Assembly (NCBI RefSeq): GCF_008386585.1
Contig: NZ_VUOB01000048.1
Span: 1-64,000, forward strand
Reading direction: 5' to 3'
Source of the DNA: Solihabitans fulvus
GTDB taxonomy: Bacteria > Actinomycetota > Actinomycetes > Mycobacteriales > Pseudonocardiaceae
DNA: 64,000 nt
The notes beneath the pieces are model-generated. The model was given only the letters and a program-made list of their open reading frames with translations. It made no database searches and was not told the origin of the DNA. The position numbers and the translations under genes are program-made. Positions 32,098-40,615 of the stretch are shown one piece after another; position 1 is the first letter of the stretch; the number at the start of each line of letters is the position of its first letter.

Positions 32098-33129
32098 TCA
32101 CGGCGTCAGCACGACCTTTCCGGCGACGGTGCCGGACTCCGCCAGCCGCATGGCCTCGGCGACGCGGGCGAGCGGCAGCTCCGCCGCGATCGTGGCGGTG
32201 ACCTCGCCGCGCGCCATGGCGGCGAACACCTCGGTGAGGTCGGCGCGCAGGCGGGCGCGGAAGCGGTTCCTGGCCAGGGACCGGCCGGCCCAGATGTTGA
32301 AGAAGTACGCGCGTCGGCCGTTGGGCAGGCTGTTCCACAGCCACACCCGGCCGAGGATCTTGAGCACGGGCCACTGCTTGGACCCGGAGTCGTCCCTGGT
32401 CGCCGCGGTGCCGTAGGAGACGAGCGTGCCGCCCGGCGCGAGCAGCCGCCAGGAGTCGAGCACGCTGCGGCCGCCGACGTGGTCGAACACGGCGTCCACC
32501 CCGGCGGGGACCAGTTCCCTGACCCGGGCGGGCACGTCCTCGGTCCGGTAGTCGATCGGCGTCACGCCGAGCGCCCGCAGCGCGTCGTGGTGCCGCGCGG
32601 ACGCGGTGCCGATCACCCGCACACGCGCGCGGCGGGCCAGCTGGACCAGGATCGAGCCGACGCCGCCGTTGGCGCCGTGCACGAGGACGGTCTGCCCGGC
32701 CCGCACCCGCGCCCTGCGGTGCAGCAGCTGCCAGGCGGTGATGCCGTTGACCACCGCGGTCTCGGCGGCGGCGGGGCTGATGCCGGCGGGCACCTCGACG
32801 ACGTCCGCCGCGTCGAGGACGACGTGGCTCGCCCAGGCGCCGACCTTCGTCAGCGCGGCGACCCGCCTGCCGACCAGGCCGGGGTCGACGCCCGCGCCGG
32901 CCGTCAGGACCGTGCCGACCAGGTCGTAGCCGGGCACGAAGGGGAACGGCGGCTGGTCGTAGTACCGGCCCCGGCGCATCTGCTGTTCAGCGAAGGACAC
33001 GCCGGTCGCCTCCATCCGGACCACCACCCGGCCCGCGCCCGCGGTCGGGACGGGGCCGCGCCGGAGTTCGAGCCCCTCCGGCTCCACCGTGCCCGGCAGG
33101 ACCACTTCGACGAGTTCTCCGACGCTCAT
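32098..33129 (-). CDS. MDR-family NADPH-dependent oxidoreductase
   Basis: The 343-residue enzyme starts at ATG after GGAGG. GroES-like domain (VVVRMEATGVSFAEQQMRRGRYYDQP, PGYDLVGTVL) followed by a Rossmann domain with VLVHGANGGVGSILVQLA. Zinc ligands are absent. The PFPFVPGYDLVG segment resembles synaptic-vesicle VAT-1/QOR-type reductases. An unusual insertion with LWNSLPNGRRAYFFNIW and RNRFRARLRADL before the C-terminus is typical of a membrane-peripheral subgroup. Divergent from a TetR gene across a 160-bp gap with repeated GTTAGAT motifs. The natural substrate is unknown. Confidence 0.85.
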   Translation of the reverse strand: MSVGELVEVVLPGTVEPEGLELRRGPVPTAGAGRVVVRMEATGVSFAEQQMRRGRYYDQPPFPFVPGYDLVGTVLTAGAGVDPGLVGRRVAALTKVGAWASHVVLDAADVVEVPAGISPAAAETAVVNGITAWQLLHRRARVRAGQTVLVHGANGGVGSILVQLARRARVRVIGTASARHHDALRALGVTPIDYRTEDVPARVRELVPAGVDAVFDHVGGRSVLDSWRLLAPGGTLVSYGTAATRDDSGSKQWPVLKILGRVWLWNSLPNGRRAYFFNIWAGRSLARNRFRARLRADLTEVFAAMARGEVTATIAAELPLARVAEAMRLAESGTVAGKVVLTP

Positions 33130-33151
33130 GACGACCTCCGGTGCGTGATCA

Positions 33152-33244
33152 GTTAGATACTGTTGCGTACGTTAGATGCTGTAACCAGCTTGGCGGGAGC
33201 GTGCGCGGTCGTCAAGGGTTGGCGAGCAGGTTTGTTAGATAATG
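33152..33244. promoter_or_regulatory. Repeated GTTAGATnnTG motifs in divergent MDR/TetR gap
   Basis: GTTAGATACTG (33152-33162), GTTAGATGCTG (33171-33181) and GTTAGATAATG (33234-33244) are direct repeats, the first two 19 bp apart. A TTCTAAC (33261-33267) faces the last. TTGTTA (33232-33237) and GATAGC (33255-33260), 17 bp apart, could be the TetR gene promoter. They are the likely regulator sites. Confidence 0.5.
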
Positions 33245-33289
33245 TGATGATGGTGATAGCTTCTAACTAGCGTGGAGAGGTGGCGAGCC

Positions 33290-33937
33290 ATGACGGGGAC
33301 CCCCCGCGAGCGGTACCGGACGCAGGTGCGCGAGGAGGTGAAGGAGCGGGCGTGGGAGCAGATCGCCGTCGCAGGCGCGTCCGCGCTGTCCCTCAACGCG
33401 ATCGCCAAACAGCTGGGCATGAGCGGCCCGGCGCTCTACCGGTACTTCGGCAGCCGCGACGAGCTCATCACCGAGCTGATCAGGGACGCCTACCGCAGCC
33501 TCGCCGACGCCATGCGCGCGGCGCAGGCCACGGGCGCCGACCTCGCCGGACTCGCGCACGCGATGCGCCGGTGGGCCGTCGAGGACCCCCAGCGGTACTT
33601 CCTCATCTACGGCACGCCGGTGCCCGGCTACCACGCACCCGACGACACGACGGTGATCTCCTCGGAGATCATGGCGACGGTGCTGGACGCCTGCGGACCG
33701 GCGCAGGCCGGCCCCGCGACCGCCTTCGACGGGCACCTCGAACGGCACCGCGAGTGGGCAAGAGGGCACCCGGCGCCGACCGCGACACTGCACTGGGCGC
33801 TGTCCTTCTGGACCCGGCTGCACGGCGTGCTGTCGCTGGAACTCGCCGGCCACTTCGCCGGGATGGGCTTCGACCCCGCGCTGCTGTTCGCGGCCGAACT
33901 GGACCGCCTGCTGGACCGGCCCGACCCGGCGACGTGA
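33290..33937 (+). CDS. TetR-family repressor, divergent from MDR oxidoreductase
   Basis: The 215-residue protein is read from ATG 33290 (MTGTPRERYRTQ) after GGAGAGGTGG; the GTG at 33272 would overlap that ribosome site. The helix-turn-helix lies at residues about 28-70 (LSLNAIAKQLGMSGPALYRYFGSRDELI). The C-terminal half matches the WHG-type TetR C-terminal domain (RRWAVEDPQRYFLIYGTPVPGYHAP), common in actinobacteria. It presumably controls the divergent MDR gene through the GTTAGAT repeats. Confidence 0.88.
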   Translation: MTGTPRERYRTQVREEVKERAWEQIAVAGASALSLNAIAKQLGMSGPALYRYFGSRDELITELIRDAYRSLADAMRAAQATGADLAGLAHAMRRWAVEDPQRYFLIYGTPVPGYHAPDDTTVISSEIMATVLDACGPAQAGPATAFDGHLERHREWARGHPAPTATLHWALSFWTRLHGVLSLELAGHFAGMGFDPALLFAAELDRLLDRPDPAT

Positions 33938-34006
33938 CCGTCGGCGGCCGCGCCGCCTCCCGGAAATCGGCTGGTCGGGTCCCGGTGTCGGTGTGAGACT
34001 GCCGGC

Positions 34007-34564
34007 GTGGCTGAACCCGAGCTGACCGAGGCCGAGTACCTGCGGGAGATCGAACAGCTGGCGCGCGCGGTGGCGGACGCGGCGGGCGGGGAGGACTGGT
34101 TCACCTACGGCGAGGAGCCGCCGGGGGCGACGCGGCTGCACCGGGCGGTCAACCGGCTGGCCAGGTCCGTGCGCCGCCACCACTTCGACGGCGACGGCTG
34201 CCTGCCAGACGAGCGCGAGCGGCCGGAGCTGCGGCTGGCCGGCGTGCTCCTGCTGTACCCGGACGCCATGCCGGCCGGAGTGCCCGAGACCTACGAGCAG
34301 CTGTGCCGCAGGCTCGGGGTGCCAGCCCGCGAGGAGGGCTGGGCGCTGTGGAACACCTGGGCCGAGGACGGGCGGCCGGTGACGATGGTCGTCACCGCCG
34401 TCGAGGCGACCGAGGGCGTGCTGCGGAACTGGGCAAGGGGCATCCCGCTGTACCCGGTGCTGCCGCTGCCCGGCCAGCTCGAACTGGTCCGGCAGGGCTG
34501 GTTCGAGCCGATGACCCTGTCGCCGAATTCGACGCGGCGGCTCGGCGTCGCCGGGCAACGCTGA
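34007..34564 (+). CDS. Conserved hypothetical protein
   Basis: The 185-residue soluble acidic protein starts at GTG. I do not recognise a family. It is rich in Glu and Arg with an N-terminal amphipathic helix (LTEAEYLREIEQLARAVADAAGG) and a hydrophobic beta segment (RLAGVLLLYPDAM, VTMVVTAVEA). It has no signal peptide, membrane helix or metal site, and three scattered cysteines at most. Codon use agrees with its neighbours. It lies 70 bp after the TetR gene and 103 bp before the methyltransferase, all in the same direction, without a clear operon link. Confidence 0.6.
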   Translation: MAEPELTEAEYLREIEQLARAVADAAGGEDWFTYGEEPPGATRLHRAVNRLARSVRRHHFDGDGCLPDERERPELRLAGVLLLYPDAMPAGVPETYEQLCRRLGVPAREEGWALWNTWAEDGRPVTMVVTAVEATEGVLRNWARGIPLYPVLPLPGQLELVRQGWFEPMTLSPNSTRRLGVAGQR

Positions 34565-34666
34565 GACGGCAGCGCTGACTCGGGGGCACGGAACGCAGCG
34601 TCACGGCCCGCGGCGAATTCGGTCACTGGCAACGAATTCCTGGCCGCGTCCTGACATGATCCGCTG

Positions 34667-35278
34667 ATGTCGGACACCGCCGAGCCCTCGATCTGGGCCA
34701 CCTACAACGCCGCCCAGTCGGACCGCGCCGTGCGACCGCTGTGCCTCGAGGTCATCGAGCTGGCCGGACCGGGAAACGGCCGGACCGCGATCGACCTCGG
34801 CTGCGGGCTTGGCAGGGAGACCGACGCGCTGCTCGGCGCCGGCTGGCGGACGCACGCGGTGGACTGGGAGGAGGGCACCCGCGCCAACCTGACGGCCAGC
34901 ACCGCGCGAGAGCACCGGGAGCGGCTGACCATCCAGATCGCCGGCTTCGCGGAACTCGCCGACCTGCCGGGGGCCGACCTGGTCTACTCCGGCTACTCGC
35001 TGCCCTACATCGCCCCCGAGGACTTCGCGCGGCTGTGGGGCGTGCTCAGGGCCGCGCTGCGGCCCGGCGCGTGGTGCGCGGTGAACCTGTTGGGAGACCG
35101 CGACTCCTACGCGCAGACCGAGACCGGCACGTACACGTTCCTGCCAGAACCCGAGGCGCGCGCCCTGTTCGACGGCATGGAGCTGGTGAAGTTCGAGGTG
35201 GAGGACCGGGACGGCAACGCGTTCGGCGGCCCCAAGCACTGGCACCTCTACAACGTCATCGCCCGACTGCCGGAGTAG
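34667..35278 (+). CDS. Class I SAM-dependent methyltransferase
   Basis: The 203-residue enzyme starts at ATG. Motif I is TAIDLGCGLGRETDALL, motif II end THAVDWEEG, and motif IV region ADLVYSGYSLPYI, followed by FARLWGVLRAALRPGAWCAVNLLGD. This resembles the TehB/thiopurine-type small-molecule methyltransferases. It is a single-domain enzyme with no substrate-binding insertion. Transcribed with, but 74 bp before, the carboxylesterase; the substrate is unknown. Confidence 0.82.
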   Translation: MSDTAEPSIWATYNAAQSDRAVRPLCLEVIELAGPGNGRTAIDLGCGLGRETDALLGAGWRTHAVDWEEGTRANLTASTAREHRERLTIQIAGFAELADLPGADLVYSGYSLPYIAPEDFARLWGVLRAALRPGAWCAVNLLGDRDSYAQTETGTYTFLPEPEARALFDGMELVKFEVEDRDGNAFGGPKHWHLYNVIARLPE

Positions 35279-35352
35279 CGGGCGTCACGCCGGTGCGCGG
35301 CGGTCAGCCGGCGGTGCGCGGGCGGTCAGCGCGCAAGCCGAGAGTTGCCGGC

Positions 35353-37020
35353 ATGAAGAACACAGCGAACAGCTCGGGCCTGCGGCGGCTGGCCAGGATC
35401 TGGACCGGCGCGGCGGCCATCGGCTTGGTGCTCACCGCCGCGGGCACTGCGGGCGCTGCGGTCGCCGAGGCCGGGACACCAGGCTCGGACCCGGCCGTCG
35501 TGGTCACCGACCGGGGATCGGTGCGCGGCACGGTCACCGAGGACCACCGCTCGTTCCAGGGCATTCCCTACGCCAAGCCGCCGGTCGGCGAACTCCGCTG
35601 GCGGGCACCCCGGCCCGCCGAGCCGTGGCAGGGCGTCCGGGACGCGACCGCGCCGGGCAGCTCCTGCGCGCAGGTCGGCATGCCGATGGCCAAGGCGAGC
35701 ACGTCCGAGGACTGCCTCTACCTCAACGTCACGACGCCGAGGAACGCCTCGGGCCGGAAGCTGCCGGTGCTGTTCTGGATGCACGGCGGCAGCCTCGCGT
35801 TCGGCGCCGGCGACCTGTTCGGCGGCGCGCCGCTGGCGACCAAGGGCGACGTCGTGGTGGTCACGATCAACTACCGGCTCGGCGCGCTCGGCTTCCTCGA
35901 CCACCCCGCGCTGGACGGCGCGACGCCCGACGACCTGTCCGGCAACTACGGCCTCCAGGACCAGCAGGCCGCGCTGCGCTGGGTGCGGGACAACGCGGCC
36001 GCGTTCGGCGGCGACCCGCGCAACGTGACGCTGTTCGGTGAGTCGGCCGGCTCCATCAGCACCTGCGCGCAGCTCGCCTCGCCCGGCGCGGCGGGCCTGT
36101 TCCAGCGGGCCATCTCGCAGAGCGCGCCGTGCGTCGCCCCGCTGTCCAAGACGATGGGCAGCTACCCAAGGCCGAGGGCCGCCGCCGAGCAGCAGGGCCT
36201 CGCCATCGCCGCGCGGCTCGGCTGCGACAAGGGTGACCGGGCCGCCGTCGCGCAGTGCCTGCACGGCAGGTCGACCGCCGACATCGCCGCGCTCGGCTTC
36301 GACTACATGTACGGCTTCGGGCTCGGCCCGGTCGTCGGCGGCCCGGTGCTGCCGACGGACCCCGCGCAGGCGATCAGCAGCGGCCACTTCAACAAGGTGC
36401 CCATGATCGTCGGCACCACGCACGACGAGGAACGGTTCATGGTCTACGGCCTCGCCGCGCAGCACGTGCCGCTGGCCACCGACCAGGACTACCTGGCCCA
36501 GCTCGTCGCGAACTTCTGCGACCAGGGCGCGACCGGCTGCGACCGGGCCGACAAGGTGCACGCCGCGTACCCGCTCAGCGCGCACGACGGCTCGCCCGCC
36601 CTCGCGCTGTCCTCGGTGCTGACCGACTCGGTCTTCACCAAGCCCGCCATCGACACCGACCGGGCGCTCGCCGCGCAGGTGCCGACCTACGCCTACGAGT
36701 TCGCCGACGAGCAGGCCCCGTGGCTGGCCGGCGCGCCGATGTCCTTCCCGGTCGGCGCCTACCACACCAGCGAGCTGTCCTACCTGTTCGGCGTCGACTG
36801 GGTCGGCGGCCGCACTGCGGCCCAGGACGCGCTGTCCGACCGGATGATCCGCTACTGGACCCAGTTCGCCCGCACCGGCAACCCGAACGCGCCCGGCCTG
36901 CCAGCCTGGTCCCGGTTCCACTGCGCCGGCCAGTACGTCCAGTCCCTCGCGCCCGGCGCGATCGGGCGGACCGACCTCCGCCGCGACCACCAGTACGACT
37001 TCTGGAAGTCCCTCGGCTGA
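35353..37020 (+). CDS. Secreted type-B carboxylesterase
   Basis: The 555-residue protein starts at ATG 35353 and has a Sec signal peptide (residues 1-34, cleavage near AAVAEA). Family features: FQGIPYAKPPVGELRW, SEDCLYLNVTTP, oxyanion HGGSLAFG, nucleophile GESAGS, acidic residue Glu in THDEERFMVYG and His in YHTSELSYLFG. Type-B carboxylesterases hydrolyse esters of many compounds; secretion suggests scavenging or detoxification outside the cell. A perfect 15-bp hairpin closes the gene. It sits just before an AfsR-like regulator. Confidence 0.92.
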   Translation: MKNTANSSGLRRLARIWTGAAAIGLVLTAAGTAGAAVAEAGTPGSDPAVVVTDRGSVRGTVTEDHRSFQGIPYAKPPVGELRWRAPRPAEPWQGVRDATAPGSSCAQVGMPMAKASTSEDCLYLNVTTPRNASGRKLPVLFWMHGGSLAFGAGDLFGGAPLATKGDVVVVTINYRLGALGFLDHPALDGATPDDLSGNYGLQDQQAALRWVRDNAAAFGGDPRNVTLFGESAGSISTCAQLASPGAAGLFQRAISQSAPCVAPLSKTMGSYPRPRAAAEQQGLAIAARLGCDKGDRAAVAQCLHGRSTADIAALGFDYMYGFGLGPVVGGPVLPTDPAQAISSGHFNKVPMIVGTTHDEERFMVYGLAAQHVPLATDQDYLAQLVANFCDQGATGCDRADKVHAAYPLSAHDGSPALALSSVLTDSVFTKPAIDTDRALAAQVPTYAYEFADEQAPWLAGAPMSFPVGAYHTSELSYLFGVDWVGGRTAAQDALSDRMIRYWTQFARTGNPNAPGLPAWSRFHCAGQYVQSLAPGAIGRTDLRRDHQYDFWKSLG

Positions 37021-37033
37021 ACGCTCGTGACCA

Positions 37034-37067
37034 CCGGGACCCGGCGCGCCCCCGCGCCGGGTCCCGG
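37034..37067 (+). terminator. Terminator after carboxylesterase, 15-bp perfect stem
   Basis: Arms 37034-37048 and 37053-37067 are exact reverse complements with a CCCC loop, 14 bp after the carboxylesterase stop. A short T-containing stretch (CGTCGTTCTG) follows. Confidence 0.85.
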
Positions 37068-37113
37068 CGTCGTTCTGTCCAGATCGTTCGTCCCGATGGG
37101 TGACAATCACGGC

Positions 37114-40100
37114 ATGTGGTTCGGCATCCTTGGCACGACCGAAGTCCGGCAGTCCGCCGACGGGAGTCCGGTGAACGTCGGCGGGCCCCGGGTCCGATCG
37201 CTGCTCGCGTTGTTGCTGTTGAACGCCGGCCAGTTGATCAGCGCCGAGGGCCTGATCGACGGCCTGTACGGCGAGCACCCGCCCGGCGACGCGGCGAACG
37301 CCCTCCAGTCGCAGGTGTCCAGGCTGCGCAAGGGACTGCGGGACGCCGGCGGGTCGAGCGCGATCGTCGAGTTCCACCCGGCCGGCTACCGGCTCGCGGT
37401 GCACCCCGACGACGTCGACGCGCACCGGTTCGAGCGGTTGACCCGCGAGGGCCAGCGGGCCATGGCCGCCGGGGACAACCGGGGCGCCGCCGCGCTGCTC
37501 GGGGAGGCGCTGGCGCTGTGGCGGGGGCCCGCGCTTGCCGACGTGCCCTTCGCCGAGGCGCAGGCGACCCGGCTGGCCGAGCTGCGCGTCACCGCCGCCG
37601 AGGACCGCGCCGAGGCCGCGCTCGCGCTCGGCGAACACCGCGGCCTGGTTGCGGAGTTGCAGGAGCTGGTCGCCGCGCATCCGCTGCGCGAGCGGCCGCG
37701 CGGGCAGTTGATGCGCGCCCTGTACGGCAGCGGGCGGCAGGCCGAGGCGCTCGCGGTGTTCGAGGACGCGCGCCGGATCCTCGCCGACGAACTCGGCACG
37801 GACCCCTCCGCCGAGCTGGCCGAGGTGCACCTGGCGATCCTGCGGGCCGAGCCCTCGCTCGCCGCGACCCCGCCGAGCACGTCGCGGCTCGGGCTGCCGG
37901 CGCAGCTGACCAGCTTCGTCGGCCGCGACGAGGAACTGGACCGGGTCGGCGCGCTGCTGCGCGCCTCGCGACTGGTCACGCTGTCCGGGCCGGGCGGCGG
38001 CGGCAAGACCCGACTGGCGATCGAGGCGAGCGGGCGGGAGGACGGCGACGTCTGCTTCGTGGATCTCGCGCCGGTCGGCGACGGCACCGAACTGCCACGG
38101 GCCGTGCTCGGCGCGTTGGGGCTGCGCGAAGCCAACACGCACGCGGGATCCGGCGCAGCGCAGGACGTCGCCGACCGGCTGGTCGGCGCGCTCGCCGGCC
38201 GGCGACTGCTGCTGGTGCTGGACAACTGCGAGCACGTGATCGACGCCGCCGCGCGGCTCGTGCACCGGCTGCTCGGCGCGTGCCCGGGGCTCCGCGTGCT
38301 GGCCACCAGCCGGGAGGCGCTCGGCATCACCGGCGAGGCGCTGAGCCCGGTGCCGCCGCTGCCGGTGCCGCCCGCCGACGCGACGCCGGAGCAGGCGCTC
38401 GCGTACCCGGCCGTGCGGCTGTTCGCGGACCGGGCGACCGCCGTGCGGCAGGACTTCGCTGTGCGCAACGACAATCTCGGCGCCGTGCTGCGGATCTGCA
38501 CCGCGCTGGACGGCCTGCCGCTGGCGATCGAGCTGGCCGCCGCCCGGCTCCGCTCGCTCGGCGTCGAGGAGATCGCCGCCAGGCTGGACGACCGCTTCCG
38601 GTTGCTGTCGCGCGGCAGCCGCACGGCGGCGCCAAGGCACCAGACGCTGCGCGCGGTGGTCGAGTGGAGCTGGGACCTGCTCGACGAGACCGAGCAGACG
38701 CTGGCGCGGCGGCTGACGGTGTTCGCCGGCGGCGCCACGCTCGACGCGGCGGCGCGGGTCTGCGGGCTGCCCGAGGACGAGGTGGACGAGCTGCTCGCCG
38801 GCCTGTCGGACAAGTCGCTGGTCGAGGCGGGCGGCGGGCGCTACCGGATGCTGGAGACGGTCCGCCAGTTCGGCGCTGACCGGCTCGCCGAAGCCGACGA
38901 GCAGGACCGGGTGCGGGCCGCGCACGCCGCGTACTTCCTCGACCTCGCCGAGACGGCCGACCCGCACCTGCGCCGGGCCGAGCAGCTGGAGTGGCTGGCC
39001 AGGCTGGCCGCCGAGCACGGCAACCTCCAGGCGGCGCTGCGCTGGTCCGTCGACTCCGCCGACACCAGGACCGCGCTGTGCCTGCACGCTGCCCTGTCCT
39101 CGTACTGGCGGCTGCGCGGGCAGCGCACGGAGGGCACGCCGCTGGCCCGCGCGCTGCTGAAGCTCGTCGACCCGACCGTGCGGGAGGACCTCGCCGAGGA
39201 GTACGTGCTGTGCGTGGTCAGCGCCGTGTCCGGCGGGTCGGCCGGTCCCGAGTTCGACGTCCCAGTGCGCGAGGCGCACCGGATCATGGGCACGCTCGAC
39301 CGGCCGCTGCACCGGCCGTTCCTGTTGGTGGCGTGGGCGCTGTACACCGGGCCGCCCGCCGAGGGCGACCCGATTCCGCCGCTGTTCAAGCACTTCGCGG
39401 CGAGCACGGACCTGTGGATCCAGGGGCTGTTGCAGCTCAGCATCGCCTTCCAGTTCTGGCTGGTGAACGGTGCCCCGACGGAGGCGGAGCGGGAGTTCAG
39501 GGGCTCGTTGGCGAAGTTCCGCACCGCGGGGGACCGGTGGGGGATCGTGCAGACGCTGACCGAGCTGGCGACCCTCGTGGACCTGCGCGGCGACCGGGCC
39601 GAGGCGACCGAGTTGATCGACGAGGCGCTGGAGCTCACCACGCTGCTCGGCGCGGCCGAGGAGACCTCGGACCTGCTGGCCAACCGGGCCGACAACGCCG
39701 TGCGGGCAGGCGACCTCGACCCGGCGCACGGCGACTACGAGGCCGCGATCGAGGCGGCGGGGCGGGCGGGCGCGCCGGAGAAGGCGGCGCGGGCGCAGCA
39801 CGGTCTTGGCAACGTGGCCAGGCTGCGCGGCGACCTGGCCGAGGCGCGGCGATGGTGCGACCTGGCGTTGGCTGGCAGCCCGTCGGACTACTTCGGCGTC
39901 GCGGACCTGCGGGCCAACATCCAGATCACGCTCGGCCAGATCGCCGTGGCCGACGGCGACGCGGACGGCGCGGACGGCTGGTACCGCGAGGCGCTGTCCG
40001 CGTCCACGCTCGGCGGCTCGACCGCCGGGTTCGCCGGATCGCCCGGCAGGACGGCCGCCGACGACGGCACCACCACCGACGGAACGCTCGATGACGAGAA

Positions 40101-40584
40101 GACGGCAGACGACAAGACGGGAGACGACAAGACGGCAGACGACAAGACGGCAGACGACAAGACGGCAGACGACAAGACGGCAGACGACAAGACGGCAGAC
40201 GACAAGACGGCAGACGACAAGACGGCAGACGAGAGGACGGCAGACGGCGACGTGGCCGACATGCTGGCCAGATACCGCGACGCACTGGGCATCGCCGCCT
40301 TCGGCGGCGCGAACCTGCGGATCGCCGGGTCGGCCGCGGAGGGCCTTGCGGGTGTCGCGCTGCTCAACGGCGACGCCGAGCGGGCCGCGCTGCTGCTTGG
40401 CGTCGGCGTTCGGCTGCGCGGCTCCTCGGTGGCCGGCGACCCCGACGTGGCGCGGATCGCGGGGCGGGCGGCCGAGCTGCTCGGCCGGCATGCGTACGTG
40501 GCGGCCTTCGACCGGGGCGCCGCGCTGTCGCGGGACGAGGCGCTCGCCGAACTGCACGCGAGGCGGTCAGTGCTCGGTGCGTGA
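37114..40584 (+). CDS. AfsR/SARP-like regulator: BTAD, NB-ARC and TPR, with tandem-repeat insert
   Basis: The 1156-residue regulator starts at ATG 37114 (MWFGILGTTEVRQSADG); MGDNHG six codons upstream is the alternative. An OmpR-type DNA-binding domain (residues 1-95) and a BTAD domain (to about 245) precede an NB-ARC ATPase with P-loop SGPGGGGKTRLA, Walker B LLLVLDNCEHVID and ATSREALG. Winged-helix and TPR regions follow. Residues about 994-1043 are an acidic/lysine tandem repeat (seven exact DDKTA units) that breaks the TPR region and is not typical of the family. SARP-type proteins activate secondary metabolism or stress genes when their ATPase module switches. The next gene is a DHA2 exporter. 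Confidence 0.9.
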   Translation: MWFGILGTTEVRQSADGSPVNVGGPRVRSLLALLLLNAGQLISAEGLIDGLYGEHPPGDAANALQSQVSRLRKGLRDAGGSSAIVEFHPAGYRLAVHPDDVDAHRFERLTREGQRAMAAGDNRGAAALLGEALALWRGPALADVPFAEAQATRLAELRVTAAEDRAEAALALGEHRGLVAELQELVAAHPLRERPRGQLMRALYGSGRQAEALAVFEDARRILADELGTDPSAELAEVHLAILRAEPSLAATPPSTSRLGLPAQLTSFVGRDEELDRVGALLRASRLVTLSGPGGGGKTRLAIEASGREDGDVCFVDLAPVGDGTELPRAVLGALGLREANTHAGSGAAQDVADRLVGALAGRRLLLVLDNCEHVIDAAARLVHRLLGACPGLRVLATSREALGITGEALSPVPPLPVPPADATPEQALAYPAVRLFADRATAVRQDFAVRNDNLGAVLRICTALDGLPLAIELAAARLRSLGVEEIAARLDDRFRLLSRGSRTAAPRHQTLRAVVEWSWDLLDETEQTLARRLTVFAGGATLDAAARVCGLPEDEVDELLAGLSDKSLVEAGGGRYRMLETVRQFGADRLAEADEQDRVRAAHAAYFLDLAETADPHLRRAEQLEWLARLAAEHGNLQAALRWSVDSADTRTALCLHAALSSYWRLRGQRTEGTPLARALLKLVDPTVREDLAEEYVLCVVSAVSGGSAGPEFDVPVREAHRIMGTLDRPLHRPFLLVAWALYTGPPAEGDPIPPLFKHFAASTDLWIQGLLQLSIAFQFWLVNGAPTEAEREFRGSLAKFRTAGDRWGIVQTLTELATLVDLRGDRAEATELIDEALELTTLLGAAEETSDLLANRADNAVRAGDLDPAHGDYEAAIEAAGRAGAPEKAARAQHGLGNVARLRGDLAEARRWCDLALAGSPSDYFGVADLRANIQITLGQIAVADGDADGADGWYREALSASTLGGSTAGFAGSPGRTAADDGTTTDGTLDDEKTADDKTGDDKTADDKTADDKTADDKTADDKTADDKTADDKTADERTADGDVADMLARYRDALGIAAFGGANLRIAGSAAEGLAGVALLNGDAERAALLLGVGVRLRGSSVAGDPDVARIAGRAAELLGRHAYVAAFDRGAALSRDEALAELHARRSVLGA
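40093..40242 (+). repeat. In-frame 15-bp tandem repeat (DDKTA units) in the AfsR-like gene
   Basis: Seven identical copies of GACGACAAGACGGCA run from 40123 to 40227, flanked by three degenerate units (from 40093, 40108-40122 DDKTG, and 40228-40242 DERTA). Nucleotide identity between copies, including synonymous positions, indicates recent expansion. Unit length is a multiple of three, so copy changes keep the frame. Confidence 0.95.
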
Positions 40585-40615
40585 GCGGTCAGTGCCCGCG
40601 CCGAGGGTACTGACC

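Noticed and set aside
40093..40242. CRISPR-like repeat array
   Set aside because: Repeats are contiguous 15-bp coding units with no spacers and no cas genes.
35326..40557. A 1743-codon open frame on the minus strand
   Set aside because: It runs opposite the carboxylesterase and AfsR-like genes, has no recognisable domain, and is the expected result of very high third-position GC. The recurring VVCRL is the antisense of the DDKTA array.
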